Shown one piece after another: positions 22,701-25,117 of a stretch of DNA of 25,213 nt; positions within the stretch are counted from its first letter, which is position 1, and the number at the start of each line of letters is the position of its first letter. The stretch is from assembly GCA_027575765.1 (NCBI GenBank), contig JANBPT010000714.1, positions 1-25,213 on the forward strand, written 5' to 3'. The position numbers were made by a program, and so were the translations under genes. The stretch comes from Tieghemiomyces parasiticus. Lineage: Eukaryota; Kickxellomycota; Dimargaritomycetes; Dimargaritales; Dimargaritaceae. The notes beneath the pieces are model-generated. The model worked only from the letters and a program-made list of their open reading frames with translations, had not been told where the DNA came from and made no database searches.

Positions 22701-22847
22701 GTTGGTTGACAGGGGGGTCCCCGCCGAAACCTGGCCGTAACCTGGCACGGGGTGACGGGGCTTTACCAGGGGAATTAAAGTAGTCGAGGGAGGACCGTCC
22801 ACATTGTAGGCAGAGGCGGGACGGTTAGGATCGAGAACAGCCAGCAT
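1794..22847 (-). CDS. Multimodular nonribosomal peptide synthetase, about 7,017 aa, five active-looking modules plus one decayed module
   Basis: This cytosolic-type assembly-line enzyme would activate five amino acids as adenylates, hold them on phosphopantetheine arms and join them into a peptide. Seen: five A domains each with a TSGTTG-type A3 motif, YGPxE, TGD/SGD and a C-terminal GK; five carrier motifs (GGDS four times, GGNS once); four C domains with HHxxxD; two complete E domains (EGHGR, SRTxGWF, FNY); a truncated C at the N terminus and an E-like domain at the C terminus. No thioesterase, reductase or methyltransferase domain is visible. The frame stays open upstream to a TTG at 22931, but the first ATG is at 22847 with AACC before it (A at -3), so I start there. 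The stop is TAG. There is no signal peptide. The frame has no introns. No tailoring, transporter or regulator gene is visible in the window. The product is unknown; NRPS identity is near certain, the substrates are not. Confidence 0.96.
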   Translation of the reverse strand: MLAVLDPNRPASAYNVDGPPSTTLIPLVKPRHPVPGYGQVSAGTPLSTNLHPDRLCKVAWGILLSRYTGAEHVAFGHVQAPSPPLDPKLPASSLTVCGLRLDPGVKLASALGHPTSSSDHPLHHQEWPVQASHQGQLNTVLVSYANLLSIQSRERSPSDLDTNNQSTVSVEQASLTILATMTRAILVLSWQVATGSLEVRLAFDRTQVAEAAVQELGRQFSIVVRALAEVMLHPKQLAHLTIADVAWIDELERQRLLQFAGTISHPDAVNTPVHLLVGEWASRTPDGIALDHEGRTVTYTEFDRMTSALAQMLTRDHGVRPEVRIALLLPKSIDFFIALFAVLKSGAAYVPIDPEYPEERVRYIIEDSQATLVLASSVTQGRLGSIACPKLLVSNVAEALPSTKDNDCPFIPHHSGPKDLAYIVYTSGTTGQPKGVMVEHGSLVSLTVDPIVDRYYGSGQRDLLVMSVCFDGMLWPTMKTLSRGGTLVLPGPDLLSDLSSVHTASVTPSFLAKLHPEQFPLLRGIFCGGEPCSQRLVSTWSPHCSVNNGYGPTETTVISFATALHVDDIITVGRPLRNVLAYIVDDDLHMVPVGAPGQLLIGGLGVARGYCNRPDFTAQRFIANPFGPGRVFQTGDRARWLTNGQVDILGRMDHQVKLRGFRIELEEIEAVASSFPAVQLAVASVQNNCLALFVEPQSVDTVAMLNHLRSRLAKFMIPDHIISVASLPLTANGKVNRKALPDVPTPLSNPSHTVPQGFTTLELHLREAWAQILQLPGDQIGTADDFFRIGGDSISAILLVSKCRQLGYKATVPLIYECRQLHTLAARLTPLATAASEENQHQVQGCVDLTPIQRWFYGLPFRNPHHFNQSFTLRVDPSVTLGQISHALVQLANHHDILRARFHLNDEGTWMQNIPTTEVIPSQIPVTEATVNEVDYADFNLKVQSSLHLTDGPVMAACLIHTGAESEPARLFWTIHHALVDLVSWRVLIEDLQTLLAGGQLPPKTLSFQTWCSQLDNYARALTADAWPVQSMTVDNRQLLPPPEVLDPVPTAARLSISYEFDREFTTRLLLQLAPQWRVTPRDILLATFARAYCQALGTTQVSFVMEGHGREPWSGAMDVSRTVGWFTVLYPLVLDVPLGSSILATLHHTKEAMQQIPVRGFPYSLLHHMPGADPTERAKLLAKTPEHFDVQFNYFGRFGNAEAGGSDSGAVSIEWDDRFGLHDFAPDEHVIFDINPMPLVNQDRLRLVMEYNPRVYGTQWAEQLINLWRQDLEHLAATPTASVQPLLTRFDAPLLQPTAQEFDTLLADMEERGIAASDVADILPCTPIQGGLLVATLQDPSAYLVQVAITLSGEVVLSRLQQALAALTQRHSVLRTVFIPTVAPRGNGLAQVVLHCSPLAWSLAEAPLPSLTDFFNANRALGFDMTRPMVRVDVFPTERSNEYLLVLAIHHALVDGWSIPLLLRDLGQLYASPDMPGQLTSPSFNTVVEQVANQDQDDARAFWVEYLRGVQPTPAPMLSTELTGEHGFAEYHCTLDVDKSRLHDAAQQFGVTLSTLLKAAYALVLAQYLDRDDLVIGFVVSGRNLDVADIANVVGPCLNTVPLRFRLMDQPIGQWLQQLQADATGMIPFEHTSLAKVKAWCSPIPASPLFHVLGGFENFPQGSHQAGDMNLELVRVHEFTEYPLTLDFVDGPHAVGVKCFYGRMFFSEANIVQLVQQVSSVLVKLTKATADTTITQVSHSLPDLAQNCLGRLITADGIQLPLAILDHYLAKQGLPTPYSVSIHGGRIVTRISAPEAACESFRPLLASVNLPADLVPAAFISLEAYPHLSGASEGDVARLGEAYLRVSDTESQRSSLDTVGRWLAVTCTDLLLGTGDGMPDGENIWVSVLARPTLFLQLEHRISQRFGATLDSQNVLACDDLAALTLVIQRSSPSLSPIRTPEGQSNKSKYELIRLMKATPYQAQVWLACQLSEDPGQFYHQAKLSIPRQLTHSDVQWVLDQFLSQVDWLRTVVRKEEGQLVACLLSPKRLSSATQATVGSQSLRRDGLEAAGKVLVSTDMLAVLYQPEPPRLVVRMHQILAPEMLFHLLTEELQLAFRAKHDGQAFNVSPSLAMGHTTTVGRPPSDSSVRTYWTETMAEASADLKLPLDRPRTRVPTFSSAYLRFGLAQEVIRGLSCPTEGNPVAPLGLWTALVGSYLGRICGTDDVLVDMLLNYGVHRGNPCAVFLGHLACPLRVLGAASAPSLSDLSTILSQQLQRSVNHLTSDYDLYAGLPRPLAHPLWHPVRVGVAVDPVEWDAETQSHLALWHDIIFRISLSGPSPGMTLQYNPDLFDSATVERLGANLLYFSQVALTSTPPLTTVPLVCPTEEKILLEEFGQSPSEYDPSDTSTSVISLIRDSVQRSPHTVALESQLETVNYTEMDAQVNSLTRALQHRGIGVQDRVAVIVESRPATVMAMLALWLLRAVYVPVDSTLPQHRQRYMIETAQCTVVLNMTATEVIWPDALPGLELLKTAMVSGSTLPPYGHHPEDLAYILFTSGTTGQPKGVTIRHASLTNLLLAPETTLCPEPGTRYLQTMAVGFDVFILVALSPLCTSSTLVFSNGDTPAALQGVDGVFLTPSVLGSLSPTIYPNLRRVMSAGEALPTELAAKWLPYCEVQNLYGPTEITIISHTLTAQLDKPIAIGRPIAGSECYIVNQHDQLVPIGSVGEICVGGLGVSAGYVNRPDLNEEKFVRLPYSSGPVYRTGDLGRWLPTGEVECLGRRDDQVKLRGFRIELAEVRGALLNLPSVQDAHVLIHERSLVAFVNSNPFDAVEITSALREVLPTYMVPTHVLGLDHIPLTTNGKADQRALLVQFASYQQRTQDQLNLVDFPATHSSEARALIQAVSDVLHLEIAAVNSSLTFLKLGGDSISAIQVSTRCRQLGYSLPVPVILLGKALVELSALMRPIEPKGEITLQTVDPVVVWSPDHFSLLHCTAADLNKIAADLPALHLTQADVADLYPMSLTQQGLWAATVRDPAEYVVQFALTVCGNITADQVHQALASVVARHAILRTIFLTTFSNAYCNGVQVVTKEPRFGWTTVDDWVEIHVETETEYIASNWRRGFVAGDPLLRALVKREAKGSYRLIMTAHHALMDGWSMGVLLDELRRTLGGNSSLTAAAPPQLRDYVKWTQLQDDGHAREYWRTYLHGIKQPSLLSLPRDPSAIRTKREHRFRLYAGLNELKKLSQLHGLTLYTLLKAAWALLLYRYTGQEDVVFGSVVSGRALPLADIERLIGCLVNTVPCRVHIDPELHVVAHLRRLNDEGRLGIPHEYNHLTKIDKWVPSDVSVSDLFNTLLVYENVPDWGSERVDETVKFSDLTIVRSAEYAMTVIAQPEDGHIFGYLNWDLATFAAPYVEALGQHLQKVFAKLVDCLREGDRGVATLSSLQLLSPSELQAVTDVLARPTAAVNCDVCVHDLVAQQVRRTPDTNAVEYDDPDTGLIGWTYQELFDRATQVAGYLLSQAVHREEPVGLLIRRHPTLVVGMVAILQAGGAFVPLDADLPLDRLRLIVEDCGMRHILSNVTDAALVTSIGELPGVQIHDIGAIMYSSPTDQAPVPLPQVSPANLSHVIYTSGTTGRPKGVPIEHRTVASYLQQSEKVHGVAPGARFMQNMALGFDCLILEVLTTLAQGGTLVVRTELLDTLPRVEAVMITPSVLAMLDPGKYPNLQQIITAGEALPTLLAQRWARHCRVLNLYGPAEAFATHSIQLGPDDQVTVGNPIPNTECYVLDAELRPVPFGVMGEICFGGPCVTRGYLNRPELNRTQFVPNPFTGKGRLYRSGDLGRWLLDGTVEYIARKDDQVKVRGYRVELTEVEAIILQTPEVESAAAVLLDGKLYAFVTPQGVPVCQVKAFTTARLPAYMVPTVTFALDQLPLSHNGKVDRRHLKKLVPALLVRDEGSTTQGPRNNAERQVVAAMAQTLNLSAGKIDIHDSFFQMGGDSISAIRLSSLCRDYGIYVTMAQIFQYGTPAALAGIIDFDSSPSTTMAYRPFELVASTEVAIEDLAAEIATNMGVGTETIEDILPVSSLQQGFLVSTLKDPRAYMVQTVYDLTGPLDVAKLHQSWSQVVRSHQILRTKFLVPTDQSQNAFLQVVLRDTDFEWTYHDQPLAGLDQVEHHHLVADRARGFTLTGPLLRFAVYRGPADRHLFCTTFHHALLDAWSESIVMAESLEYYHGVKAQPRPQYHEFIRNLTHIDQEGMAAFWRDNLDGVKLHPAIQFPRESNAMPTEHGEIRHPVSTSLLAIKQFCRGMGLTVNSLLRAVWALTLARYLGENEEVTLGVLVSGRNLPVPGIEGMVGMCINTLPLRVRVDRNHTITDFLRQVNADSGTLTAYEQCSLVDIKRWAELDADSDLFTSLLVYDNYETTTSARTDQINYVPRSGQNFTEYAYTANFYDQDDTLMLNLSYLTRYCNPSYAHYLVHFIDHCLTAIVSGLTEQLGNILTLPAAEQVLIRQWSDGTTIDFPQKDWLAHQFFTQHLATRADAIALESATDQFTYAEVHHRACAIAAALHSQGARCGDRVALLFTRCPEFIFSYLAVLLLGGVCVPMDANNAPDRLLYMVDLLDDPWGVTHSATGELAAELGFTDDRLIYADRVLTKASQVQVLDPTPEHTLDSLAYIIFTSGTTGQPKGVQVTHRSLANFILAYSERFQILPDCRFLLISNFSFDVHLLEIFGTFHAGGTLVFQDGQILDDLHRITACFLVPSLLAALEPTDYYNITHLLVGGEAFQASAAAKWFGRARLYNAYGPTEATILSHGRLMRPGDNITIGTTMANMQCHVLDDQLRPVPIGRPGEICIGGAGVAEGYWKRSDLTNQAFVGNPFGTGRLYRTGDVGCWLTDGEVQVLGRKDFQVKLRGFRIELGEIESTCQAFPGLANAVALVKDKCLVVYISPTDVKVEALKEHIAAKLPHYMVPSVIVSMIVLPLTSIGKVDRRALQALPLPQEPDLDGSDDLPVSKTFSTLRRALIETLNVDPARVVPSASFLRLGGDSISAILFSSQCKNYGLKLTVADILKHPMLTRLEQCAEPILDVCEPKPQMDPSGPLSPTAVMRQVIPSMRYVNHFNQSSLLSCRSPPTLAAFKEAIRALVVHHDILRLHLTDMDGKSSMAVLPLPEDTSTDAFLARFASVTEESLLLDDYDDWVLRTQQSISVEHGPVLACSLLTVDAQPYVYLTVHHLCIDFVSWRIMLEDLETLLQGQMLQPKTLPFREWAMLVNDYAPTLADDLWPDHGPVSTLPIDILPVPVTYRTVQSVGRNLGLELSQILYEQAAPRVDASPQEFMVASLVMALTTTFQLDSLEVQMEGHGRQPWRSDLDVSRTLGWFTAIYPVAFHPDQSEHYASLPQALRLLAHVKQRLHSIPDSGFPYGLLKYLKGRNPSQLTRDNSLTQPTGVVFNYVDRSDQLYSSDGFWSPSSLGSRWSHALSLDEVVQYASSASCDYDGKHGLTLNLEYSTVMYHERTANTITNHWLDNLQQLIQAALASPLPCHTASDFGLPSLSKPVFGRLVQITLPNLGLPVDEVDDLYPCLPIQEGLLLATLKDPAAYLVQSIYDIQGPLDTVRLQNAWIETAQQHPILRTQFLLGLPDTPFTNMQLVRKHADARWLVADWSDLDPALAQAEYIRLEREQGFDLKQIPIRFGLFHLAPEHHRLVISIHHAILDGWSGGLFTNALLLNYAGRVVPPAGQVKELVAYIQAGDTTKAEQFWAAQLDGIEMPSLLVDPYCVPDLTVKPSDAAYYGSLARTLEIGDQVINFTQSYGVAVSTFFRAAVALVLHRHTGSEHPVFGTVVSGRNVAVAQVESTIGPCISTIPCRARIGRALTVGDFLQTLHHDDTAAYDFEHCRLTDIHRWSGMSPEQPLFNVLLAYQNYPEVQSDTDLPIRLSLLDSHDPTDVPLTLIVAHQDTQLYVKAGFQSGVFSTDYVERFVDHLETTIRSLVTTSPSDLVASLSMLSESEHELLTNDWARNPINLPTDSYAHEGFLSCVHSGPGRVAIRDGEQEYTYGQLHLMATHLAHRLHQTGKGGPDQVIGILAGNSVELIVGQLAVWMTGSAFVVIAPDYPVERQQFILADAACVAVAGPPALLATFKADTPTPQLAIDLSRLHSDHAVGRMSQAEIDGGNLAYVIYTSGTTGTPKGVMHEHGAAANHLQGFIRTTGMTADVVTPTLLTPTFDVSVSEIWTTLSVGGLLLITQGDQKRALQQATRAACTPSLVSPFEPSDFPGLYSLVLAGEPSSQALVDKWSTSLRLFNWYGPTEVANGSHGVELKPGATVTIGRPFPNAVGLILDEHLRPSPVGIIGQLYLGGKGLARGYLNRPELTAEKFITWPLTGERLYQSGDLARWLPDGQVECLGRIDHQVKVRGFRVELGEVEAVLESHPTVTQACVLVQDTHLVGYVCPALPGDNETVLDWLRNCLPHYMVPSALVGLAELPRTPVGKVDRKALPPFHFNRSPTDTDLPTLSPVESQLMQTVADCLRLDASVIRLNSTFYQIGGNSLSAIQVVAQCQRNGLHLAIADLNRNNTLRQVARLCVAVNITATTRTRADQKVMSCPHLTPGQLAFFSMPLTKPNAFTLPVMFKSGRTFPEWQWGTAVRCMVELHPMLRGLFRQDEQTGTMTYDVGDRPLHDYYRFELHHVKDFATAMSMLPSLCLKLDIESGPLSTFHVFDLGHEQYFFHCVHHLASDYLSYKVFAEDLTRLLLDQQVEPPTVSCQAWAEYLHQVTQDLDLDTLTVPPPLPDLAVRLRGEVVTLESTPGGRHPECLVCLDISASTLTSAANRFGATPIELLVTALHMAYQEVFHFSVMGLAFLTHGRRPVGDTAFDLSRTVGFFAHYVPVVLDAPRAAGFRTTLRHTQETLGTGIEDGMKLALVRYLRDFTDPTQRRPYEIDPPFGFSYLAPTQASVPSDGSQPLLQEKLNITAELRDLTTLELTRPFELTVTHEGNRLDLLVIGQRNQGIPPMIQRLLSVWSETLRLMVATPDLM
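1797..3110 (-). other. C-terminal E-like domain lacking the catalytic glutamate (about residues 6580-7017)
   Basis: It belongs to the C/E fold: LTPGQLAFF at the start, HHLASDYLSYKVFAEDL with His 6715, HGRRP, DLSRTVGFFAHYVPVVL and FSYLA. These match E motifs more closely than C motifs. However, the position of the catalytic Glu in EGHGR (Glu 1107 in E1, Glu 5342 in E2) is Leu 6844, the WF of GWF is FF, and FNY is FSY. His is kept. True epimerization is therefore doubtful. As the last domain of a protein with no thioesterase, it could release or cyclize the peptide as fungal terminal C-like domains do, pass the chain on, or be a decaying relic. The role is inference. Confidence 0.75.
3138..4850 (-). 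other. A5-T5 (about residues 6000-6570), last extension module
   Basis: A5 has YTSGTTGTPKGV (near residues 6159-6174), YGPTE, YQSGD, GRIDHQVKVRGFRVEL and VGKVDRK. The eye-aligned specificity positions are D-V-S-A-V-A-W-A-N-K, no substrate assigned. T5 reads IGGNS with S6531, whereas T1-T4 all read GGDS. T5 is the last carrier and should hold the finished peptide before release. Confidence 0.86.
4893..6200 (-). other. Domain C6: condensation domain after E2 (about residues 5550-5985)
   Basis: The signature VDDLYPCLPIQEGLLLATL and active site HHAILDGWS (near residue 5691) are intact, followed by FGTVVSGRNVAVAQVE and GPCISTIPCR. Directly behind E2, it is expected to act as a DCL catalyst and to add the fifth residue, carried on T5. 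Confidence 0.86.
6273..7610 (-). other. Domain E2: epimerization domain (about residues 5080-5525)
   Basis: The full set of epimerization motifs is visible: NHFNQS near the start, HHLCIDFVSW (near residues 5213-5222), MEGHGRQPW with catalytic Glu 5342, SRTLGWFTAIYP and FNYVD. Family knowledge says the His and the Glu of EGHGR carry out alpha-carbon epimerization of the carrier-bound residue. It sits between T4 and C6, the standard place. It should convert residue 4 to the D form. Confidence 0.86.
7638..9350 (-). other. A4-T4 (about residues 4500-5070)
   Basis: A4 has FTSGTTGQPKGV (near 4657-4674), YGPTE, YRTGD, GRKDFQVKLRGFRIEL and IGKVDRR, so the catalytic lysine is present even though the Asn before GK is replaced by Ile. 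The eye-aligned specificity positions are D-V-L-F-L-G-A-I-L-K, again hydrophobic. T4 has LGGDS with S5030. E2 follows, so this residue should be delivered in D form. Confidence 0.86.
9393..10700 (-). other. Domain C5: condensation domain between T3 and A4 (about residues 4050-4485)
   Basis: It opens EDILPVSSLQQGFLVSTLKDP, and its active site reads HHALLDAWS (near residue 4192), with alanine at the usually conserved glycine after the aspartate. His and Asp are kept, so activity is plausible. VSGRNLPVPGIEGMVGMCI and NTLPLR are intact. It should join the chain on T3 to the residue on T4. Confidence 0.84.
10788..12506 (-). other. A3-T3 (about residues 3448-4020)
   Basis: A3 carries YTSGTTGRPKGV (near residues 3609-3623), YRSGD, ARKDDQVKVRGYRVEL and NGKVDRRH. 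Core motif A5 reads YGPAE, not the usual YGPTE. The eye-aligned specificity positions are D-C-L-M-I-A-L-A-T-K, for which I have no substrate. T3 has MGGDS with S3982. C5 follows directly, so no epimerization is predicted here. Confidence 0.86.
12588..13925 (-). other. Domain C4: condensation domain between T2 and A3 (about residues 2975-3420)
   Basis: The N-terminal signature VADLYPMSLTQQGLWAATV and catalytic HHALMDGWS (near residue 3130) are intact, as are FGSVVSGRALPLADI and GCLVNTVPCR. It should join the growing chain on T2 to the residue on T3. Its opening motif resembles that of the domains following E domains, although T2 is not followed by an E domain. I see no extra HHxxxxxGD motif of the dual E/C type. 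Confidence 0.85.
13998..15695 (-). other. A2-T2 (about residues 2385-2950)
   Basis: A2 is complete: LFTSGTTGQPKGV near residues 2534-2548, YGPTE, YRTGD, GRRDDQVKLRGFRIEL and NGKADQRA. The eye-aligned specificity positions are D-V-L-F-M-A-L-I-I-K, mostly hydrophobic, which suggests a hydrophobic residue without naming one. T2 has LGGDS with S2911 as the arm-carrying serine. It is preceded by the dead dC3 and followed directly by C4 without an E domain, so its residue should stay in the L form unless it is loaded as D. It is the likely acceptor for C2. Confidence 0.86.
15768..17015 (-). other. Domain dC3: catalytically dead condensation domain (about residues 1945-2360)
   Basis: It opens with TPYQAQVWLACQL, has the YWTETMAEASADLKLPLDRPR-like linker block typical of LCL-type C domains, and GHLACPLRVL near the usual NTVPLR position, so the C-domain fold is recognisable. 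The active-site HHxxxDG reads HQILAPE: the catalytic second histidine is Q2079 and the aspartate is P2083. It is therefore expected to be unable to condense. It lies immediately before the intact A2 and looks like a different C subtype from the other four. It may keep a structural or docking role. Confidence 0.75.
17043..17645 (-). other. Decayed module core: remnant of an A subdomain followed by a dead carrier domain (about residues 1735-1935)
   Basis: Where a full A domain of about 480 residues should follow C2, only about 100 residues resembling its C-terminal subdomain remain. ADLVPAAFISLEAYPHLSG aligns with the YMVPTHVLGLDHIPLTTNG block of A2, but the GK lysine motif and everything before (TSGTTG, YGPTE, TGD) are gone. 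The next stretch aligns without gaps over about 35 residues with the T domains (SQRFGATL against CRQLGYSL), but the GGDS position reads ARPT, with T1894 in place of the serine. It cannot activate or carry a substrate. The reading frame is intact throughout. Confidence 0.72.
17673..18950 (-). other. Domain C2: condensation domain after E1 (about residues 1300-1725)
   Basis: The N-terminal signature ADILPCTPIQGGLLVATLQDP and the catalytic HHALVDGWS (near residues 1450-1458) are intact. SGRNLDVADI and GPCLNTVPLR follow, as in the other complete C domains of this protein. It sits directly behind E1, so it would act as a DCL-type catalyst that accepts the D-configured first residue. Its own downstream A and T domains are decayed, so its acceptor aminoacyl carrier is probably T2 of the next working module (inference). 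Confidence 0.85.
18993..22052 (-). other. Module 1: A1-T1-E1 (about residues 266-1285), loading and epimerizing module
   Basis: A1 (about 266-745) has YTSGTTGQPKGV near residues 421-436, YGPTE, QTGD, the GRMDHQVKLRGFRIEL block and NGKVNRK. Aligning it by eye on the GrsA template gives specificity positions D-G-W-S-F-G-G-V-I-K, which I cannot match to a substrate. T1 has GGDS with S793 as the phosphopantetheine site. E1 (about 842-1285) begins TPIQRWF and carries HHALVDLVSW (catalytic His 977), EGHGRE (catalytic Glu 1107), SRTVGWF and FNYFG, the full epimerization set. The first residue should therefore be handed on in D form. No complete C domain precedes it, so this module should start the chain. 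Confidence 0.88.
22053..22730 (-). other. Domain C*: N-terminal truncated condensation domain (about residues 40-265)
   Basis: The segment matches only the C-terminal half of a C domain. The stretch WGILLSRYTGAEHVAFGH aligns with the part of the complete C domains that reads WALLLYRYTGQEDVVFGS, and the following helices lead into the linker before A1. The N-terminal lobe with the HHxxxDG catalytic motif is absent, so it cannot condense. Truncated C domains at the N terminus are known in fungal NRPSs, so this is probably the natural start of the protein and not an assembly loss. No sequence upstream of 22847 in any frame resembles the missing half. Boundaries are approximate. Confidence 0.75.
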
Positions 22848-22849
22848 GG

Positions 22850-23008
22850 TTACAAGGCGTAGGGAACGGGCAGTTCGGTGAAGGGTGAGGCGTATGTTGA
22901 CCGTGGTTGAAAAAGAACTGGCGATGTACAATTAAGCTCCGAGTGCAGAAGTCGGTTTAGAGAGTTCTTATACCCCAGTCGTACTGAGTAGAGGTGTGGG
23001 GCAGGCAT
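22850..23008 (-). other. Possible upstream ORF (52 codons) ending 2 bases before the NRPS start
   Basis: An ATG at 23008-23006 opens a 52-codon frame that closes with TAA at 22852-22850. Two bases (CC) separate that stop from the NRPS ATG. The frame differs from the NRPS frame and the peptide resembles nothing I know. It would be translated only if transcripts start upstream of 23008, for instance from the stronger TATA-like box near 23250. It could then dampen or couple translation of the NRPS. Chance occurrence is quite possible. Confidence 0.25.
22967..22972 (-). promoter_or_regulatory. Alternative weak TATA-like box
   Basis: TATAAG on the minus strand, about 120 bases upstream of the chosen ATG. 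Transcription from here would start near 22940 and exclude the upstream ORF start at 23008. It is a short motif that could occur by chance. Confidence 0.2.
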
Positions 23009-23248
23009 GTCCCAGGGAAAGTAATATCCCTGGCTTTTAACACGGCAGACCTGGAGGGCAAGGGCTAGACTACTGCCTGTCACTCTGATGCGGCGACATC
23101 TTTAACCTATTTTGTGTTGTCTATAGCGTGACTGGAGATTAGATGTACTGTGCTCCTGGATACAGGCTACCGACTGACAATGCAGCTACCTGTGCTTTGT
23201 ATCCGTCACCCACCTGGTATGCTTCTCACAGCCACCCAGTAGGATGCA

Positions 23249-23257
23249 TTTTATATA
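23249..23257 (-). promoter_or_regulatory. TATA-like box, candidate NRPS promoter
   Basis: On the minus strand this reads TATATAAAA, a strong match to the TATA consensus, about 400 bases upstream of the NRPS ATG. If used, the leader would be roughly 370 bases and would include the short upstream ORF at 22850-23008. A weaker TATAAG on the same strand at 22967-22972 would give a leader of about 90 bases. The sequence alone does not decide between them. Confidence 0.35.
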
Positions 23258-25117
23258 CACCGTACGACAATTAACTAAAGTGGATTAGGTACGTACAGGC
23301 ATACAAGTGAGTTGCTCCGTCGAACTGAGTGCGATGGAGGGGTTTGGGAGCTCTTCCCCCGGAGGGCGGACTGCCCTGCTGCCACCCTTGGTCCCCAACC
23401 GCAATGCTCCGCAGGTCGCCCGGATCGTAGGGACAGTCGTCCAACTCTCTCCAAACAAAAGGGCAAGTAGAACGGTAGGGAACGAACCCGGACCACTCTT
23501 TCACTCCAGTCGTCACATGTTTCCCTTTTGTGCATTTGCCTTCACGGATTCCCATGCACACCCTCCCACCCGTTTGATTTTGGTGCCAATTCACTCTCCT
23601 TTTTGGCCGTGTCGACCCTCCCTAGTTGGGAACAAATTATTAAACTCAACTCAGTAGAGTAAAGCGGAGGTGAAAAATAGAAGATTGGTGCCCATCAATG
23701 GGAAGTGCGATCGTGAGGTATGGAGTGGTGCCCATACATCATTTCTAGAATTCCTTGCCTAGTCTTGCCCATGCATATACATCCATGGTTTTCATCCTTG
23801 CCCCTGCGTGCTGCCCTCAGCTCGGCCGCTAACCATGCCTACCCATTCAACCAATACAATCGGGTATTCCAAGGAAGGCCGAATGGATCAGAGAGCTTCA
23901 AGTCGGTGTTTCATGTGTGTCCCCTGAATTCAATGGATGGTGTAATGGAGGATACTACCCGAGGGCAGAGGAAGAGGAGGTACTATAAGGAATGCTGTGT
24001 GGTAGCTGCGTCTCTCATTATTATGGTGACATGGCCGTATTACATCCAGCTGTGGAAAAAAAATATCCAATGAGGAGAAGATGTGGTTCGAGTGGCAGTG
24101 GGGGTAGTGACCCCCCCCCCGCAGGTGGGAGGGGTGTTAAGCATGTAGAAGGAAGAGAACGGGGGAGGGGTTACCCTTTAGGTGTGGAAGAGTGACTGCT
24201 GGTTAAGACATTTAATCCAGATGCGCTGGAGTGCAAAGGTAAGGACGTCATGGTGATGGTGGGAGGGTGTGGAGACTAGAGCGATTAGGAAGGCCAGACC
24301 GGTGGCTGTCTCTGGGGATGTAATACTGGCCTAGAAATAGTACTTATAAAATTGCAGTTTTGATGGTCTAATAGAAAATGTAATGGGGTTTAAAAGGTAT
24401 ATGTGAAATTGAATGACAGTGTGCAAGGTGTCATTTAATTAATGAAAAATAGGCGGCATTTTTATACAAGGTTGCTGACACAAGAACAAGACAATAATAG
24501 ACCATGTCTTGATATCATGGAATGTGCGATTGATTTAAAAATGTGCTTGAGGGGTTTTAACTATTGCATAGCCTAGAACCAGAGTTTGTAAAACCTGGCA
24601 GACAATTGGTATGCTGCAAGCACCATGTATTGGTGGAGAAATGGAGGGAGAAGGCACCAAAGGAGGCGCCCTTGTCATTGTTGTGCCTTGCTCCAGTACA
24701 GGTTCAATAACAGATAAGAAAGGGTAATAAATGTTAGAGGTTTTAGCAGAAAAGAGGTTTCAATTTATTGCTAAGTGTAAAAGGAACAATATACATACTA
24801 TAGAATAGACTATTGTCAAATAGCTAAGTCTCCTGTCAATATAGTTATCATCATGGTTCCATCATTAGCAGTAGCTAAATTGGTAAAGCTAAAGGATTAC
24901 CCTTCTGGCAACCACATCTGTTGATCACTGCAGCCAACGAAATATCTAAACCAAATGAGCCAGACTCACAAGGGAACAGCCAAAAAGAGTAATGCCTACT
25001 TTGAACTGTGACCTACACCATTTGATGGCCCCTTTGTTACTGACAAATGCAGTGTGCATTGCTTGGATGAGTGGGCCTTAGTTTCTGAGTTATGCTTGTC
25101 TATGTGTTTTCAGGGCC

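Larger units (their letters stand above)
22848..25117. other. 5' flank of the NRPS, no recognisable gene
   Basis: The first few hundred bases should hold the promoter and 5' leader of the NRPS. Beyond about 23300 there are only short frames (for example 23307-23657 plus and 23720-24073 plus) without a recognisable product. The second ends in a basic-hydrophobic-basic stretch that might look like one membrane segment. The plus strand is purine-rich from about 23930 to 24330, and the DNA is AT-rich from about 24340 to 25110. I see no RNA gene that I can support. Confidence 0.6.

Noticed and set aside
22848..22931. N-terminal extension of 28 residues from a TTG at 22931
   Set aside because: TTG is not a usual start in eukaryotes. 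The next in-frame ATG at 22847 has a good Kozak context, and the extension adds no domain.
23720..24073. Plus-strand frame of 117 codons with one possible membrane segment near its C terminus
   Set aside because: Only the last part looks membrane-like. There is no known family, homologous neighbour or promoter evidence, so it is left as flank.
24866..24935. Possible tRNA with a D-arm-like GCTAAATTGGTAAAGC
   Set aside because: The anticodon stem and T arm do not form, and no GTTCRANNC B box is present. It is most likely chance in AT-rich DNA.
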